The notes under the pieces are model-generated. The model saw nothing but the letters and a program-made list of their open reading frames with translations, searched no databases and was not told the DNA's origin. Below, one piece after another: positions 30,965 through 38,097 of a stretch of 38,097 nucleotides of DNA. Source of the DNA: UBA8522 sp035528895. GTDB taxonomy: Bacteria > Acidobacteriota > Aminicenantia > Aminicenantales > UBA8522. How positions within the stretch are numbered: the first letter of the stretch is position 1; the number at the start of each line of letters is the position of its first letter. A program made the translations under genes and the position numbers. The stretch lies in assembly GCA_035528895.1 (NCBI GenBank), contig DATKXS010000135.1, positions 1 through 38,097 on the forward strand. Reading direction: 5' to 3'.

Positions 30965-31700
30965 CATCATCACTATCTTCCCCGAGATGTTCTCCGGCAT
31001 TTTCTCGGGGGGAGTGGCCAAGAAGGCGCTGGAGAAAGGACTCCTCGAGGTCTGCCTCCATGACCTGAGGGAATATACCCACGACAAACACAGGCAGGTG
31101 GACGACCGTCCGTTCGGCGGGGGGGAGGGCATGGTCCTCAAAGCCGAGCCCATCTTCGAAGCGGTCGAATCCATCCGGAAGAATAAGAAGAGCCGCGTTT
31201 TCTTGCTATCTCCTCAGGGCGTCAGATTCGACTCGGAGCTCGCCCGGAAGCTCTCTCGCGTTCCCCAGGTCGTTTTGATCTGCGGGCGTTACGAAGGTGT
31301 GGACGAACGGATCGTCCGTCATCTCGTGGACGGAGAGATATCCATCGGGGATTATGTCTTGACCGGAGGGGAACCGGCGGCCTGGGTCGTGATGGACGCT
31401 GTCTCCAGGTTCATCCCCGGCGTCGTCGGTAAGGGGGAATCGGTCCGCCGGGACTCGTTTTTCGACGGCCTTCTCGACTTCCCTCATTTCACCCGGCCCC
31501 GGGACTTCCGGGGAATCAAGGTCCCCCAGGTGCTTTTCTCGGGAAATCATGCTAAAATTAGCGACTGGCGGCGCCGGAAAGTCCTGGAAAAGACCAAGGC
31601 GCTCCGGCCCGACCTTTTTGCCAAGAAGAAAATCACTCCGGAAAAGCGGGTCATTCTGGAGTCGATGACCAAGAAAGGAAAAGACAATGAGCCTGATTGA
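30954..31700 (+). CDS. trmD: tRNA (guanine-N1)-methyltransferase TrmD
   Basis: A 248-residue SPOUT enzyme that makes m1G37 in tRNAs. Motifs: MRFDIITIFPEMF (1-13), VDDRPFGGGEGMVLKAEPIFEA, FLLSPQGVRFDSELA, the knot region LICGRYEGVDERI and IGDYVLTGGEPAAWVVMDAV, and the C-terminal domain FPHFTRPRDFRG and KKKITPEK. Length is normal. Start and end overlap rimM and rplS by 11 and 14 bases, indicating tight coupling. Confidence 0.96.
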   Translation: MRFDIITIFPEMFSGIFSGGVAKKALEKGLLEVCLHDLREYTHDKHRQVDDRPFGGGEGMVLKAEPIFEAVESIRKNKKSRVFLLSPQGVRFDSELARKLSRVPQVVLICGRYEGVDERIVRHLVDGEISIGDYVLTGGEPAAWVVMDAVSRFIPGVVGKGESVRRDSFFDGLLDFPHFTRPRDFRGIKVPQVLFSGNHAKISDWRRRKVLEKTKALRPDLFAKKKITPEKRVILESMTKKGKDNEPD

Positions 31701-32028
31701 TGTGGTCGAGGAAAAGGAACGGAAAGCGGACCTGGAGCCGTTCGCGGTCGGAGACACCGTCAAGGTCCACGTGGTCATTAAAGAAGGAGACAAAGAGAGG
31801 ATTCAGGTTTTTAAAGGAGATGTCATCTCCAAGAGGGGAAGAAGCCTGGGGGCGACGTTTACGGTCCGGAAGATTTCCTTCGGTGTAGGAGTGGAACGGA
31901 TTTTCCCGCTTCATGCCCAGACCGTCAAGAAGGTCGAGGTCGTCAAGAGGGGGAAGATCAGAAGGGCCAAGCTCTATTACCTGAGGCAGCTCAAGGGCAA
32001 GGCCGCCAAGCTGAAGGAGCTCAGGTAG
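31687..32028 (+). CDS. rplS: 50S ribosomal protein bL19
   Basis: The 113-residue product shows bL19: FAVGDTVKVHVVIKEGDKERIQ, VFKGDVISKRGRSLGATFTVRK, GVGVERIFPLHAQTVKKVEV and GKIRRAKLYYLRQLKGKAAKLKE. bL19 lies at the 30S-50S interface. The ATG at 31687 is inside the last codons of trmD, with AAAGGA 8 bases upstream. An ordinary member of this cluster. Confidence 0.96.
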   Translation: MSLIDVVEEKERKADLEPFAVGDTVKVHVVIKEGDKERIQVFKGDVISKRGRSLGATFTVRKISFGVGVERIFPLHAQTVKKVEVVKRGKIRRAKLYYLRQLKGKAAKLKELR

Positions 32029-32071
32029 GAAAACAACTGCGCCGGGTCGGTCCTCTTGCTGAAGCGCAGAA

Positions 32072-32707
32072 ATGGCGGATTTCAAGGTCGAGAAAAGGGT
32101 CTTGAGTCAGACTATCCGGACGATCGCCGGCGTCGATGAAGCCGGGCGGGGAGCCCTTTTCGGTCCGGTGGTGGCCGCGGCCGTAGTCCTTCCTTCCCGC
32201 TGGATGTCCCGTCCGGTCAAGGGGTGGCTGAGAGATGTCGACGATTCCAAAATCCTCTCGCCGTTGAAAAGGAAAGAGCTGGCCCGTTCCATCCTGGCCG
32301 AGGCGGACTCAGTGGGGGTGGGGCTGGCGACCAGCCGAGAGATCGACGAAAAGAACATCTATTGGGCATCCCTGGAGGCGATGAAGCGGGCCGTTGAGAA
32401 TCTGGAGTTGCGGCCGGATTTTCTGTTGATCGACGGCTTCAAACACCGTGAATCCAGCTTTGGTTGCCCCCATCTCGGCATCACCGGAGGGGACCGCAAG
32501 AGTCTGTCCGTGGCGGCCGCTTCGATTATGGCCAAAGTGGTCCGTGACGAGATGATGCAACGGCTGGAGGATTTATTCGGCGGCTATCATCTTGCCAGGA
32601 ACAAGGGCTATGGGACGAGAGCACACTATCGGGCCTTGAGGGAAAAAGGGCCGACCTCGCTTCATCGCCGGACCTTTAATCTCGAGGGGAAGGCCGGCTG
32701 GAAATGA
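32072..32707 (+). CDS. rnhB: Ribonuclease HII
   Basis: The 211-residue product is a type-2 RNase H, which cuts RNA in RNA-DNA hybrids and single ribonucleotides in DNA. Motifs: IAGVDEAGRGALFGPVVAAAV (about 18-38, catalytic Asp and Glu), VDDSKILSPLKRKEL, FLLIDGFKH (Asp), GDRKSLSVAAASIMAKVVRDEMM and the end YHLARNKGYGTRAHYRALREKGPTSLHRRTF. It usually follows rplS in this cluster. The stop overlaps the ATG of the TPR gene by 4 bases. Confidence 0.94.
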   Translation: MADFKVEKRVLSQTIRTIAGVDEAGRGALFGPVVAAAVVLPSRWMSRPVKGWLRDVDDSKILSPLKRKELARSILAEADSVGVGLATSREIDEKNIYWASLEAMKRAVENLELRPDFLLIDGFKHRESSFGCPHLGITGGDRKSLSVAAASIMAKVVRDEMMQRLEDLFGGYHLARNKGYGTRAHYRALREKGPTSLHRRTFNLEGKAGWK

Positions 32708-34809
32708 AAGAAAAGTCCGACAAGAGCAAAACGCTCGAGCTGGCCGAGCGGCAGGTTAAAGCCGGCCATATCGAGGAGGCCATCGCCGAATACAGCAAGC
32801 TCCTGGCCGGCGAAGCGCCTGATGTCAGCAGCTACAATATCATCGGAGATCTTTATGTCCAGTTGGGTCGAATTCCCGAAGCCGTTAAGTCTTTTCAGGC
32901 CATCGCCGGCCATTACGAATCCAAGGGCTTTCACTCCCAGGCTCTGGCCATCTATAAGAAGATCAACAAGATCGATCCCGAGAACGTGATCACCATCGTC
33001 CGCATGGGCGACCTGTTCAGCTCCCAGGGTTTCACGGCCGAGGCCCGGCGGGAGTATCTCAAAGCGGAGCAGAAGTTGCGCCGTGAGAAACGGATCAAAG
33101 AACTCATGTTTCTCTATGACAAGTTGATCAAGCTCGAGCGTGATAACATCGCCTATAAGCTCACCCTGGCCGAGCTCTTCCGCCAGGAAGGGTTCATCGA
33201 AGAGGCCGTCGGGCAGCTCAACGACGCCGCCGTCCTGCACCTTGGCCGGGACGAACTCGGGGAGGCCGAGAAGGTCGTCGAGCAGGCCCGCTGGCTCAAG
33301 GCAGACGACCAGGGGACGATGTCGAATCTGGTCGAGATCCTGAAGAAGAGCAACCGGCGCAAGTACGCCATCGAGCTCGTCGCTGAGATCCTGGAAAAGG
33401 ATCCGGGCAACGTCCACTTCCAGAGTCTTTTGGGATCGCTCTATCTTGAAGAACGGCAACTCGATAGAGCCGAAGACATCTTCACCCGGATTGTCTCCGA
33501 ACATCCCCTTGAGACCAGAGCCCGGATCAAGCTGGGAAAGGTCTATGCCATCCAGGACAGGGCGGAGAAGGCCTTCGATCTCTTCGAGCCCCTGATCGCC
33601 AGCCTGATCAAGAAACAGAAAGAGGACAAGGCCGTCGGGCTGATCGGGATCGTCCTCAGCGCCGAGAATCTCTGCCTGCCGGCCCTGGAAAAACTGGCCG
33701 CGATCTACAAGGCCAAGAACCACAAAACACACCTCGAAGTCGTCAACCGGGTCATCTTAGAGGAGGCTCGGAGAAAAGGACTGACCGAAAAGATGTTCGT
33801 CGCCCTGGCCGAGCTCCTCGAGCTCCGCCCCAGGGACAAGGATCTCATCCGCGAATACCGAAACCTGAGGAAAGAACTCGGCTTCGTCGATGAAAAGACC
33901 GGGGAAGCCGATACGCTATCGGCCATCGAAGCGGAGGAGGAGGATGTCGACCTGCTCCTGGCGAGGGTGGACCTCTATGTCAGCCAGGGCCTGGTCCGGA
34001 ACGCCCGTCGCATCCTGGAGAACCTGAACATCCGCTTTCCCCGCTGGCCCAAGATCGAAGAGAAAATCGCCGCCCTCGATGGGGTCAAGACCGGGATCAG
34101 GACCGAAGACATCCAGGCCCGCGTCGGCAAGGTCCAGGACATCGAGGCCAAGATCGAAGCGACACCCGACCTGGCCAAAACGTTCCTCTCGCTCCTCCAG
34201 GATGAGGAAAGTCCCGAGAAGCGGGTCACCTCGGCCGATATCTTCGCCGATACGGAGATACTCCCTCTTCCCGCCGACCAAACCGAGGAGAAGAAATATT
34301 ATGACCTCGACCAGAAGGTCCATGATGAGATCGAGATGCTCCAAGGGGTCTTCGCTCAGCAGCTCCGCGGCGATATCTCCATCCTGGAGAAGGAGTTGAC
34401 CGAGATCGTCAGCGAGTTCCGGGACCAAGTGCGGAAGAAGATCGATACCAAGGATTACGAAACCCGCTTCAATCTCGGCCTGGCCTACCTGGAACAAGGT
34501 CTGATCGAGGAGGCCATCGAGGAGTTCCTGCTGGCCTCGGAAGACCCGGCGAGGGCATTGGATTGCTACAGCATCATCAGCAAAGCTTACAAACAGAACA
34601 ACAATTTCGCCGAAGCGCAGAAGTGGCTGGAAAAGAGCATCGAGTTGGTGAAGGACGGTTCGGCCGAGCACTTCGCGCTTCTCTATGAACTGGCCTCTCT
34701 CTATGAGGACAATGGGGACAGGCTCAAGGCCCTGGACGTATTTCAGAGGATCAAGGACTGGAATCCCAGATACCGGGACATCCGGAAAAAGGTCAGCAGC
34801 CTATCCTGA
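32704..34809 (+). CDS. Large TPR-repeat protein
   Basis: The 701-residue soluble protein has no signal peptide. Tetratricopeptide units run through about residues 10-350 (NIIGDLYVQLGRIPEAVKSF, IVRMGDLFSSQGFTAEAR, QSLLGSLYLEERQLDRAEDI). An acidic middle (about 410-540) has EAEEEDVDLLLAR and ADIFADTEILPLP. A helical segment (YYDLDQKVHDEIEMLQGVFA) and a final TPR set (RFNLGLAYLEQGLIEEAIEE) follow. Similar acidobacterial TPR proteins lack an assigned function; a scaffold for a cytoplasmic complex is possible. It overlaps rnhB by 4 bases (ATGA), so it is the last gene of the translation cluster. It ends just before repeat copy B. Confidence 0.85.
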   Translation: MKEKSDKSKTLELAERQVKAGHIEEAIAEYSKLLAGEAPDVSSYNIIGDLYVQLGRIPEAVKSFQAIAGHYESKGFHSQALAIYKKINKIDPENVITIVRMGDLFSSQGFTAEARREYLKAEQKLRREKRIKELMFLYDKLIKLERDNIAYKLTLAELFRQEGFIEEAVGQLNDAAVLHLGRDELGEAEKVVEQARWLKADDQGTMSNLVEILKKSNRRKYAIELVAEILEKDPGNVHFQSLLGSLYLEERQLDRAEDIFTRIVSEHPLETRARIKLGKVYAIQDRAEKAFDLFEPLIASLIKKQKEDKAVGLIGIVLSAENLCLPALEKLAAIYKAKNHKTHLEVVNRVILEEARRKGLTEKMFVALAELLELRPRDKDLIREYRNLRKELGFVDEKTGEADTLSAIEAEEEDVDLLLARVDLYVSQGLVRNARRILENLNIRFPRWPKIEEKIAALDGVKTGIRTEDIQARVGKVQDIEAKIEATPDLAKTFLSLLQDEESPEKRVTSADIFADTEILPLPADQTEEKKYYDLDQKVHDEIEMLQGVFAQQLRGDISILEKELTEIVSEFRDQVRKKIDTKDYETRFNLGLAYLEQGLIEEAIEEFLLASEDPARALDCYSIISKAYKQNNNFAEAQKWLEKSIELVKDGSAEHFALLYELASLYEDNGDRLKALDVFQRIKDWNPRYRDIRKKVSSLS

Positions 34810-34832
34810 GTGGGGGCATATCGGGAATGGCT

Positions 34833-35219
34833 TTGCTCCCAATCAGGTTTTTAACGCCGTTGAGGCTCGGGGTATAGGCTCGAAGGCCCGCGAATTTCCC
34901 CCGGCGAGGGAAATTCGCTTATTTCCTCGGCTCGCTCTCCGCTTCGCGGAACCCTGCCCGCTCGTCGCTCATACGGACTTCTCAGCATACATCCCGAGCC
35001 TTGGTGAAAAGAAGAAAGTGGATCGAGCCCGTTTTGCTGATTTGCGGAGCAAAGCAGCGGGGGTACCAAGGGGGATGGCTCCCTTGGTCGCAGGACGAAG
35101 TCCGAGAAGGGGGGCAGAGAGCGAAGCGAGCGTTGGAGGGGGGAAAGCGCAGCTTTCTCCCCCCAAAAAGGCGCTGGGAGAAAACGGGCGCGGTTTCGAT
35201 GTCACTGCCCCGAGCCTTT
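34833..35219 (+). repeat. Structured intergenic repeat, copy B (with inverted tail)
   Basis: Fills the 410-base gap between two converging genes. The lead AATCAGGTTTTTAACGCCGT matches copy A. The long-range helix AGGCTCGGG (34863-34871) pairs with CCCGAGCCT (34993-35001). The first hairpin has the same place as in copy A but wholly different arms: GCGAATTTCCC (34890-34900) with GGGAAATTCGC (34908-34918). The second module (34974-35104) matches copy A, with a hairpin at 35036-35058 and CCAAGGGGG-ATGG-CTCCCTTGG (35066-35087). A GGGGGGAAAGC/GCTTT...CCCCCC hairpin follows. At the end, 35171-35216 is the reverse complement of the start of copy A (21592-21637 region). No gene is supported inside. 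Confidence 0.85.
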
Positions 35220-36392
35220 TTAGAACGCGGTCACCAGGCCGAAGGCCAAGCGGGCATGGTCCTTGTAGATGCTGTCGAAGACGTAGGTGAGCTCGGCCGT
35301 CGCCCGGATGTTCCGGCGGAGCAGGCGGCCGTAGTGGACCGTGGCCGACGAATAATCGAGCTCATCGATCTGGGAATTGACCCAGTTATAGAGCCCCGCC
35401 AGATACCACTTGCTGTCGTCCCCTTTAGGAAGGTAGATAAGTTCGCCAAACCCGCCCCTCGTCTTGGTGGGCTCGTTGAAATCGGCGATGAAGAAAGGAT
35501 TGTCATCCCGACGCTCAACATACTGGAGGTTCAGCTCGAACGGCTTGGCGGTGATGGTCGCATCCGCGCCCAGCATCCACAGAGAATTGCCGATCCCTTC
35601 CTGCTCTTCCTTTCCCAGATAGGAGAGACCACCAACTCGGAAATAGTCGCCGAGATCCTGGGAGACCCGGAAAACGAAATTTTTGTACTTGTCGTTGTCG
35701 AAGTTACGGAAGACGTTGGCTTCGCCGATCCCCGTTCCGTTAAGGACCTCGATGGTGAAATCCGTGCCGCTGGGGAAGCCGTAGGTCAACATGACACCGC
35801 GGTCGTAGGTCAAGTCGACTTTCGATTCCCCCACTTTAGTGGAGTAGATCTGATAGTTCTCGAAGGTCAGCCGAATCTCCCTCTTGAAGAGCGGGTCGGA
35901 GACCTGGAACTGACCGATGTAGAAGTCCAGGTCGGAACCGAAGATGTCGTTGAACATAACGAAGGCATCCTCGATGCCGGCGACCTCGCCCTGCTCGGAA
36001 AAGAAGAAATAGAAGAAATAGGAAATGTTCTTGGTGATTTCCCCGCCGGAGAGGAATTTCAATAGGTAGGGAGAGGTGAAATCCCATTGTTTGGAATCAG
36101 AGTTATTATAGGCGAAAAATCCTTCCAGGCGGAGGGCAAAGGGGACATCGCGGAGCAGGGAGAGAAAGTCGTCGCCCGTGTCGACAAAATAGCGGGGCGC
36201 GTCCTTGTCCTTGATGACGAACCCGTTGGCGGCGAACTCGTTGCCGTACGGCTTTAGTTTAGGAAAAGGCGAGTGGCAGGTCTTGCAGGTCATCTGGTAC
36301 TTGCGGGCGAAGGCCGGGATGGCCTGCAGTTCGACCGCCGTTGCCTGAATCAGCATCAGGATGCCGACGAAAACAAGGGTTGTCTTTTTCAT
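35220..36392 (-). CDS. Outer-membrane beta-barrel protein with an N-terminal heme-binding motif
   Basis: The 390-residue product has a signal peptide (VFVGILMLIQATAVELQA) and then IPAFARKYQMTCKTCHSPFPKLKPYGNEFAANGF, in which C36-C39-H40 forms a c-type heme site. The rest is beta-rich with alternating pattern and many aromatic ends (YFFYFFFSEQG, DLDFYIGQFQVSD, FRVGGLSYLGKEE, ATAELTYVFDS) and a C-terminal Phe (LVTAF), as in outer-membrane barrels. This matches a recurrent, uncharacterised family of mono-heme porin-like proteins. It lies 8 bases after the multiheme cytochrome stop, behind TGAGG. Together they may conduct electrons across the outer membrane; that is inference. Confidence 0.82.
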   Translation of the reverse strand: MKKTTLVFVGILMLIQATAVELQAIPAFARKYQMTCKTCHSPFPKLKPYGNEFAANGFVIKDKDAPRYFVDTGDDFLSLLRDVPFALRLEGFFAYNNSDSKQWDFTSPYLLKFLSGGEITKNISYFFYFFFSEQGEVAGIEDAFVMFNDIFGSDLDFYIGQFQVSDPLFKREIRLTFENYQIYSTKVGESKVDLTYDRGVMLTYGFPSGTDFTIEVLNGTGIGEANVFRNFDNDKYKNFVFRVSQDLGDYFRVGGLSYLGKEEQEGIGNSLWMLGADATITAKPFELNLQYVERRDDNPFFIADFNEPTKTRGGFGELIYLPKGDDSKWYLAGLYNWVNSQIDELDYSSATVHYGRLLRRNIRATAELTYVFDSIYKDHARLAFGLVTAF

Positions 36393-36400
36393 TCTTAACC

Positions 36401-37765
36401 TCACTGCAGGACGGTGATCGTGGTCGAGTGCTCGTTGACCTTGATGATCTCGGCCTCGTCCGGCGGGACACCCAGGAAGTCGGCCACCGGTTTGACCAGT
36501 TTCTGGTAGTTCAGGACAGCCGTCACTTTGAGAGGCCCGGGTGCGATGTCAAAGGGCAGCGTGAAGGTGCAGGTCTCGAGCTTGGTCTCGCGCGGGCCGA
36601 TCCGGTAATCGGTGCCGAAAGACTTGGTGTTCCATTGCTGGATGGTCATCCGGCCCTGGGGGTCGAAATAGGCCATCCGGAAGATGCGGTCCCCGACGGG
36701 AATACCGTCCCGTTGGACGCCGGGGAAATTCGGATCACCGAGGGCGATGCCCATATCCTGATAGGCCAGGACGTCGGCGCTAATGGTGTATTCCTCGCCG
36801 GCAAAGCCCTTCTTGTCCACCGGGAGATGGTAGGTTTTCCCCTTGGAGTCTAAGGCTTCGACGTGCATCCAGACGATCCTGTCCTCGACGGACCCTGTCG
36901 GAAACTTGTGGCCGGTCTTCTGGTTGAAAAGGGCGACGGTGAACTTGACCTTTTCCCCGGGCTCAGCCTCGCGGATGTCGGGATGGATCCGGAGCTCGAT
37001 CGTCCCCCTGACCTTGCCGGGATCATGGGCGCCGTGGAAGAGATGCTGACGGGCGTCCGGGTAGATGTTGCCCATGGCGGCCGTCTTCCCTTCGGCATAG
37101 GTCATGTGGCAGTCGTGACATTTGACGCCTTGGGCCGCGTAGGGGCCTTCTTTCCACTCGAGATGCGTAGCCTTGACCCAGGCGCCGTAGGGGCTTTTCT
37201 CGTTGTGGCAGGTGCCGCAGAACTCTGCCTTACCCAGGAACTCGGACTTCATCAGGTTGTGCTCGGGGGAATTTTTGCCCTCACGGGGCCCGTATTTTGT
37301 CTTTCCGGGCTCCGAGATCCAGTTGAAATTATATGGAGTGTCCCCTTCGAACCCGGTGATCGTGTGGCAAACGTCGCAGGAGACCGATTCGTTGGCCCGG
37401 CTGTTGGCCGAGGGAAGGGGAGGCGGGACGTCGCCGGCCAGGAAGGCGATCGGCGCATGGCAGCCGTTGCAGCCCGCCTTGACGCCGGCTACCATCTCGT
37501 CCTTCTCGGCGTGAGGAACGGCCAGCTTGAAGTATTCGATCTCGTCCCAATGGTGGGTATAGGCCTGGGACATCATGGCCTGCGTCCACTGCTGGTAGAT
37601 GTCGGTGTGGCAGGAGGTGCCGCAGAACTTGGGTGTCTGGAAGTCGTCGTACTTTCGGGTGCCGAGGGCGGCGTCCCCGGCCTTGACGGCCTGCTGGGAA
37701 TACAGGCCGAGGAGAAGGATCGCGAGGAAGGCGAAACCCATTGCCGGGATGATGATTTTTCTCAT
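36401..37765 (-). CDS. Multiheme c-type cytochrome (cytochrome c554-like)
   Basis: The 454-residue product has a signal or anchor (IIIPAMGFAFLAILLLG). Four CxxCH heme sites follow (Cys 99-102, 130-133, 183-186, 216-219), plus a CX3CH at 48-53 (KFCGTSCHTDIYQQW), giving probably five hemes. The CHDCHMTYAEGK and HLFHGAHDPG (H241, H244, H247) segments can supply distal ligands. The C-terminal 180 residues form a beta-sandwich-like part with TGHKFPTG, as in c554/hydroxylamine-reductase-like cytochromes. It should lie in the periplasm. The ATG at 37765 has AAAGGAG before it; the frame extends upstream to 37870 (with a chance CSGCH), but the promoter lies there. First gene of a two-gene operon. Confidence 0.9.
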   Translation of the reverse strand: MRKIIIPAMGFAFLAILLLGLYSQQAVKAGDAALGTRKYDDFQTPKFCGTSCHTDIYQQWTQAMMSQAYTHHWDEIEYFKLAVPHAEKDEMVAGVKAGCNGCHAPIAFLAGDVPPPLPSANSRANESVSCDVCHTITGFEGDTPYNFNWISEPGKTKYGPREGKNSPEHNLMKSEFLGKAEFCGTCHNEKSPYGAWVKATHLEWKEGPYAAQGVKCHDCHMTYAEGKTAAMGNIYPDARQHLFHGAHDPGKVRGTIELRIHPDIREAEPGEKVKFTVALFNQKTGHKFPTGSVEDRIVWMHVEALDSKGKTYHLPVDKKGFAGEEYTISADVLAYQDMGIALGDPNFPGVQRDGIPVGDRIFRMAYFDPQGRMTIQQWNTKSFGTDYRIGPRETKLETCTFTLPFDIAPGPLKVTAVLNYQKLVKPVADFLGVPPDEAEIIKVNEHSTTITVLQ

Positions 37766-37820
37766 GACTTCTCCTTTCTCTTGGTAATCGCTCCTCAGAT
37801 GACAGCCGGAACAATTTTCT

Positions 37821-37850
37821 ATAATAAAGCATTTTCTGCCGTTAAGGCAA
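37821..37850 (-). promoter_or_regulatory. Promoter of the cytochrome-porin operon
   Basis: Minus strand: TTGCCT (37850-37845), 18-base spacer, TATTAT (37826-37821). Predicted start about 37814, a leader of about 49 bases with AAAGGAG. The -35 is about 60 bases from repeat copy C. Confidence 0.58.
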
Positions 37851-37909
37851 ATGCTCGGCTTCATCTGCAACTATCTCCAATCATGTGATGGGCAATTTAG
37901 GAATGTCAG

Positions 37910-38097
37910 CGCTCCCGCTCAGGTTCTTAACGCCGTTGAGGCTCGGGGTAGTGGCATCGAAACCGCGCCCGTTTTCTCCCAGCGCGGAAAACGGGCTCGA
38001 TTCGTCGTTCACTCTTCTCTCCCTCGGGTCGAGAAACCATGCCCGCTCACTCCTCATACGGGTTTCTCATGCCGCTACCCCTCGCCTTGTCTGAAGA
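37910..38097 (+). repeat. Structured intergenic repeat, copy C (cut by window end)
   Basis: Nearly the same as the first module of copy A (about nine differences over 165 bases by eye). Outer helix: GGGGTAGTGGCAT (37945-37957) with ATGCCGCTACCCC (38069-38081). The C-G pair of copy A is replaced by T-A, and one pair becomes G-T. The hairpin GCCCGTTTTC (37967-37976) with GAAAACGGGC (37987-37996) is unchanged. The sequence after 38091 differs from copy A and runs off the window. Confidence 0.85.

Noticed and set aside
34833..35219. Repeat elements as integron attC sites
   Set aside because: The lead AACGCCGTTGAGGC recalls attC half-sites, but neither a proper RYYYAAC nor a GTTRRRY pair is found at the ends, no integrase is present, and the flanking genes are housekeeping operons, not cassettes.
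34685..35290. Long reading frame (201 codons, plus) through repeat copy B, and others on both strands in copies A and C
   Set aside because: They start inside the TPR gene or in repeat DNA, have no ribosome site, and exist only because the repeats are GC-rich and alike. The paired structure explains the conservation.
37766..37870. N-terminal extension of the cytochrome frame containing a CSGCH heme-like motif
   Set aside because: The operon promoter lies inside this stretch (37821-37850) and a good Shine-Dalgarno site precedes the ATG at 37765, so it is not translated; the motif is chance.

Overview
The window looks like chromosomal DNA of a GC-rich, diderm, probably anaerobic bacterium. It most resembles the Acidobacteriota/Aminicenantes (former OP8) group. 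This is an inference from gene content: a GWxTD-domain lipoprotein, a DUF4388-type protein, TPR/SLH lipoproteins, a VKOR-DsbA fusion and a mono-heme outer-membrane protein beside a multiheme cytochrome. No rRNA, tRNA, CRISPR array, transposase or phage gene was recognised.

Layout. 1-2682 (minus): an exported flavin-reductase-like protein with an exported metallo-beta-lactamase-fold protein cut by the window edge, then proline dehydrogenase translationally coupled to a lipoprotein. 2683-2997: intergenic DNA with a 93-base nested palindrome. 2998-5508: a histone-deacetylase-family protein, CutA and an M20 peptidase. 5638-12534 (plus): a surface-glycan operon of five glycosyltransferases ending in a polyprenyl-phosphate sugar phosphotransferase. 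12551-18751 (minus): an operon running DUF4388 protein, 26-residue membrane peptide, miaA, hflX, TPR-SLH lipoprotein, pgsA, acyltransferase. 18803-21488 (minus): membrane-fusion protein, MacB/LolD-type ATPase and YIP1-type membrane protein. 21990-24765: inositol monophosphatase, a 44-residue lipoprotein-like ORF and accB-accC. 24954-34809 (plus): the classical ffh...rpsP-khpA-rimM-trmD-rplS-rnhB translation cluster, interrupted after ffh by GWxTD, slipin and VKOR-DsbA genes and followed by a large TPR protein. 35220-37765 (minus): a multiheme cytochrome and a beta-barrel protein with a heme motif.

Two signals stand out. First, a dispersed, structured, non-coding repeat occurs three times (about 21562-21894, 34833-35219 and 37910-38097, the last cut by the window end). 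Its helices are kept by compensatory changes between copies, and two copies bracket the cytochrome operon. Second, sigma70-type promoters are easy to read (TTGnnn, 16-18 bases, TAnnnT). Several lie so close to the start codon (predicted leader 0-9 bases, no Shine-Dalgarno) that leaderless translation appears common here, beside genes with strong Shine-Dalgarno sites.

Working together: the glycan operon builds an undecaprenyl-linked oligosaccharide. accB/accC, pgsA and the acyltransferase serve lipid synthesis. The ffh-to-rnhB block serves protein targeting, tRNA modification and ribosome assembly. The cytochrome and porin-like protein may move electrons to or across the outer membrane. All functions are assigned by reading motifs by eye; no database search was possible.
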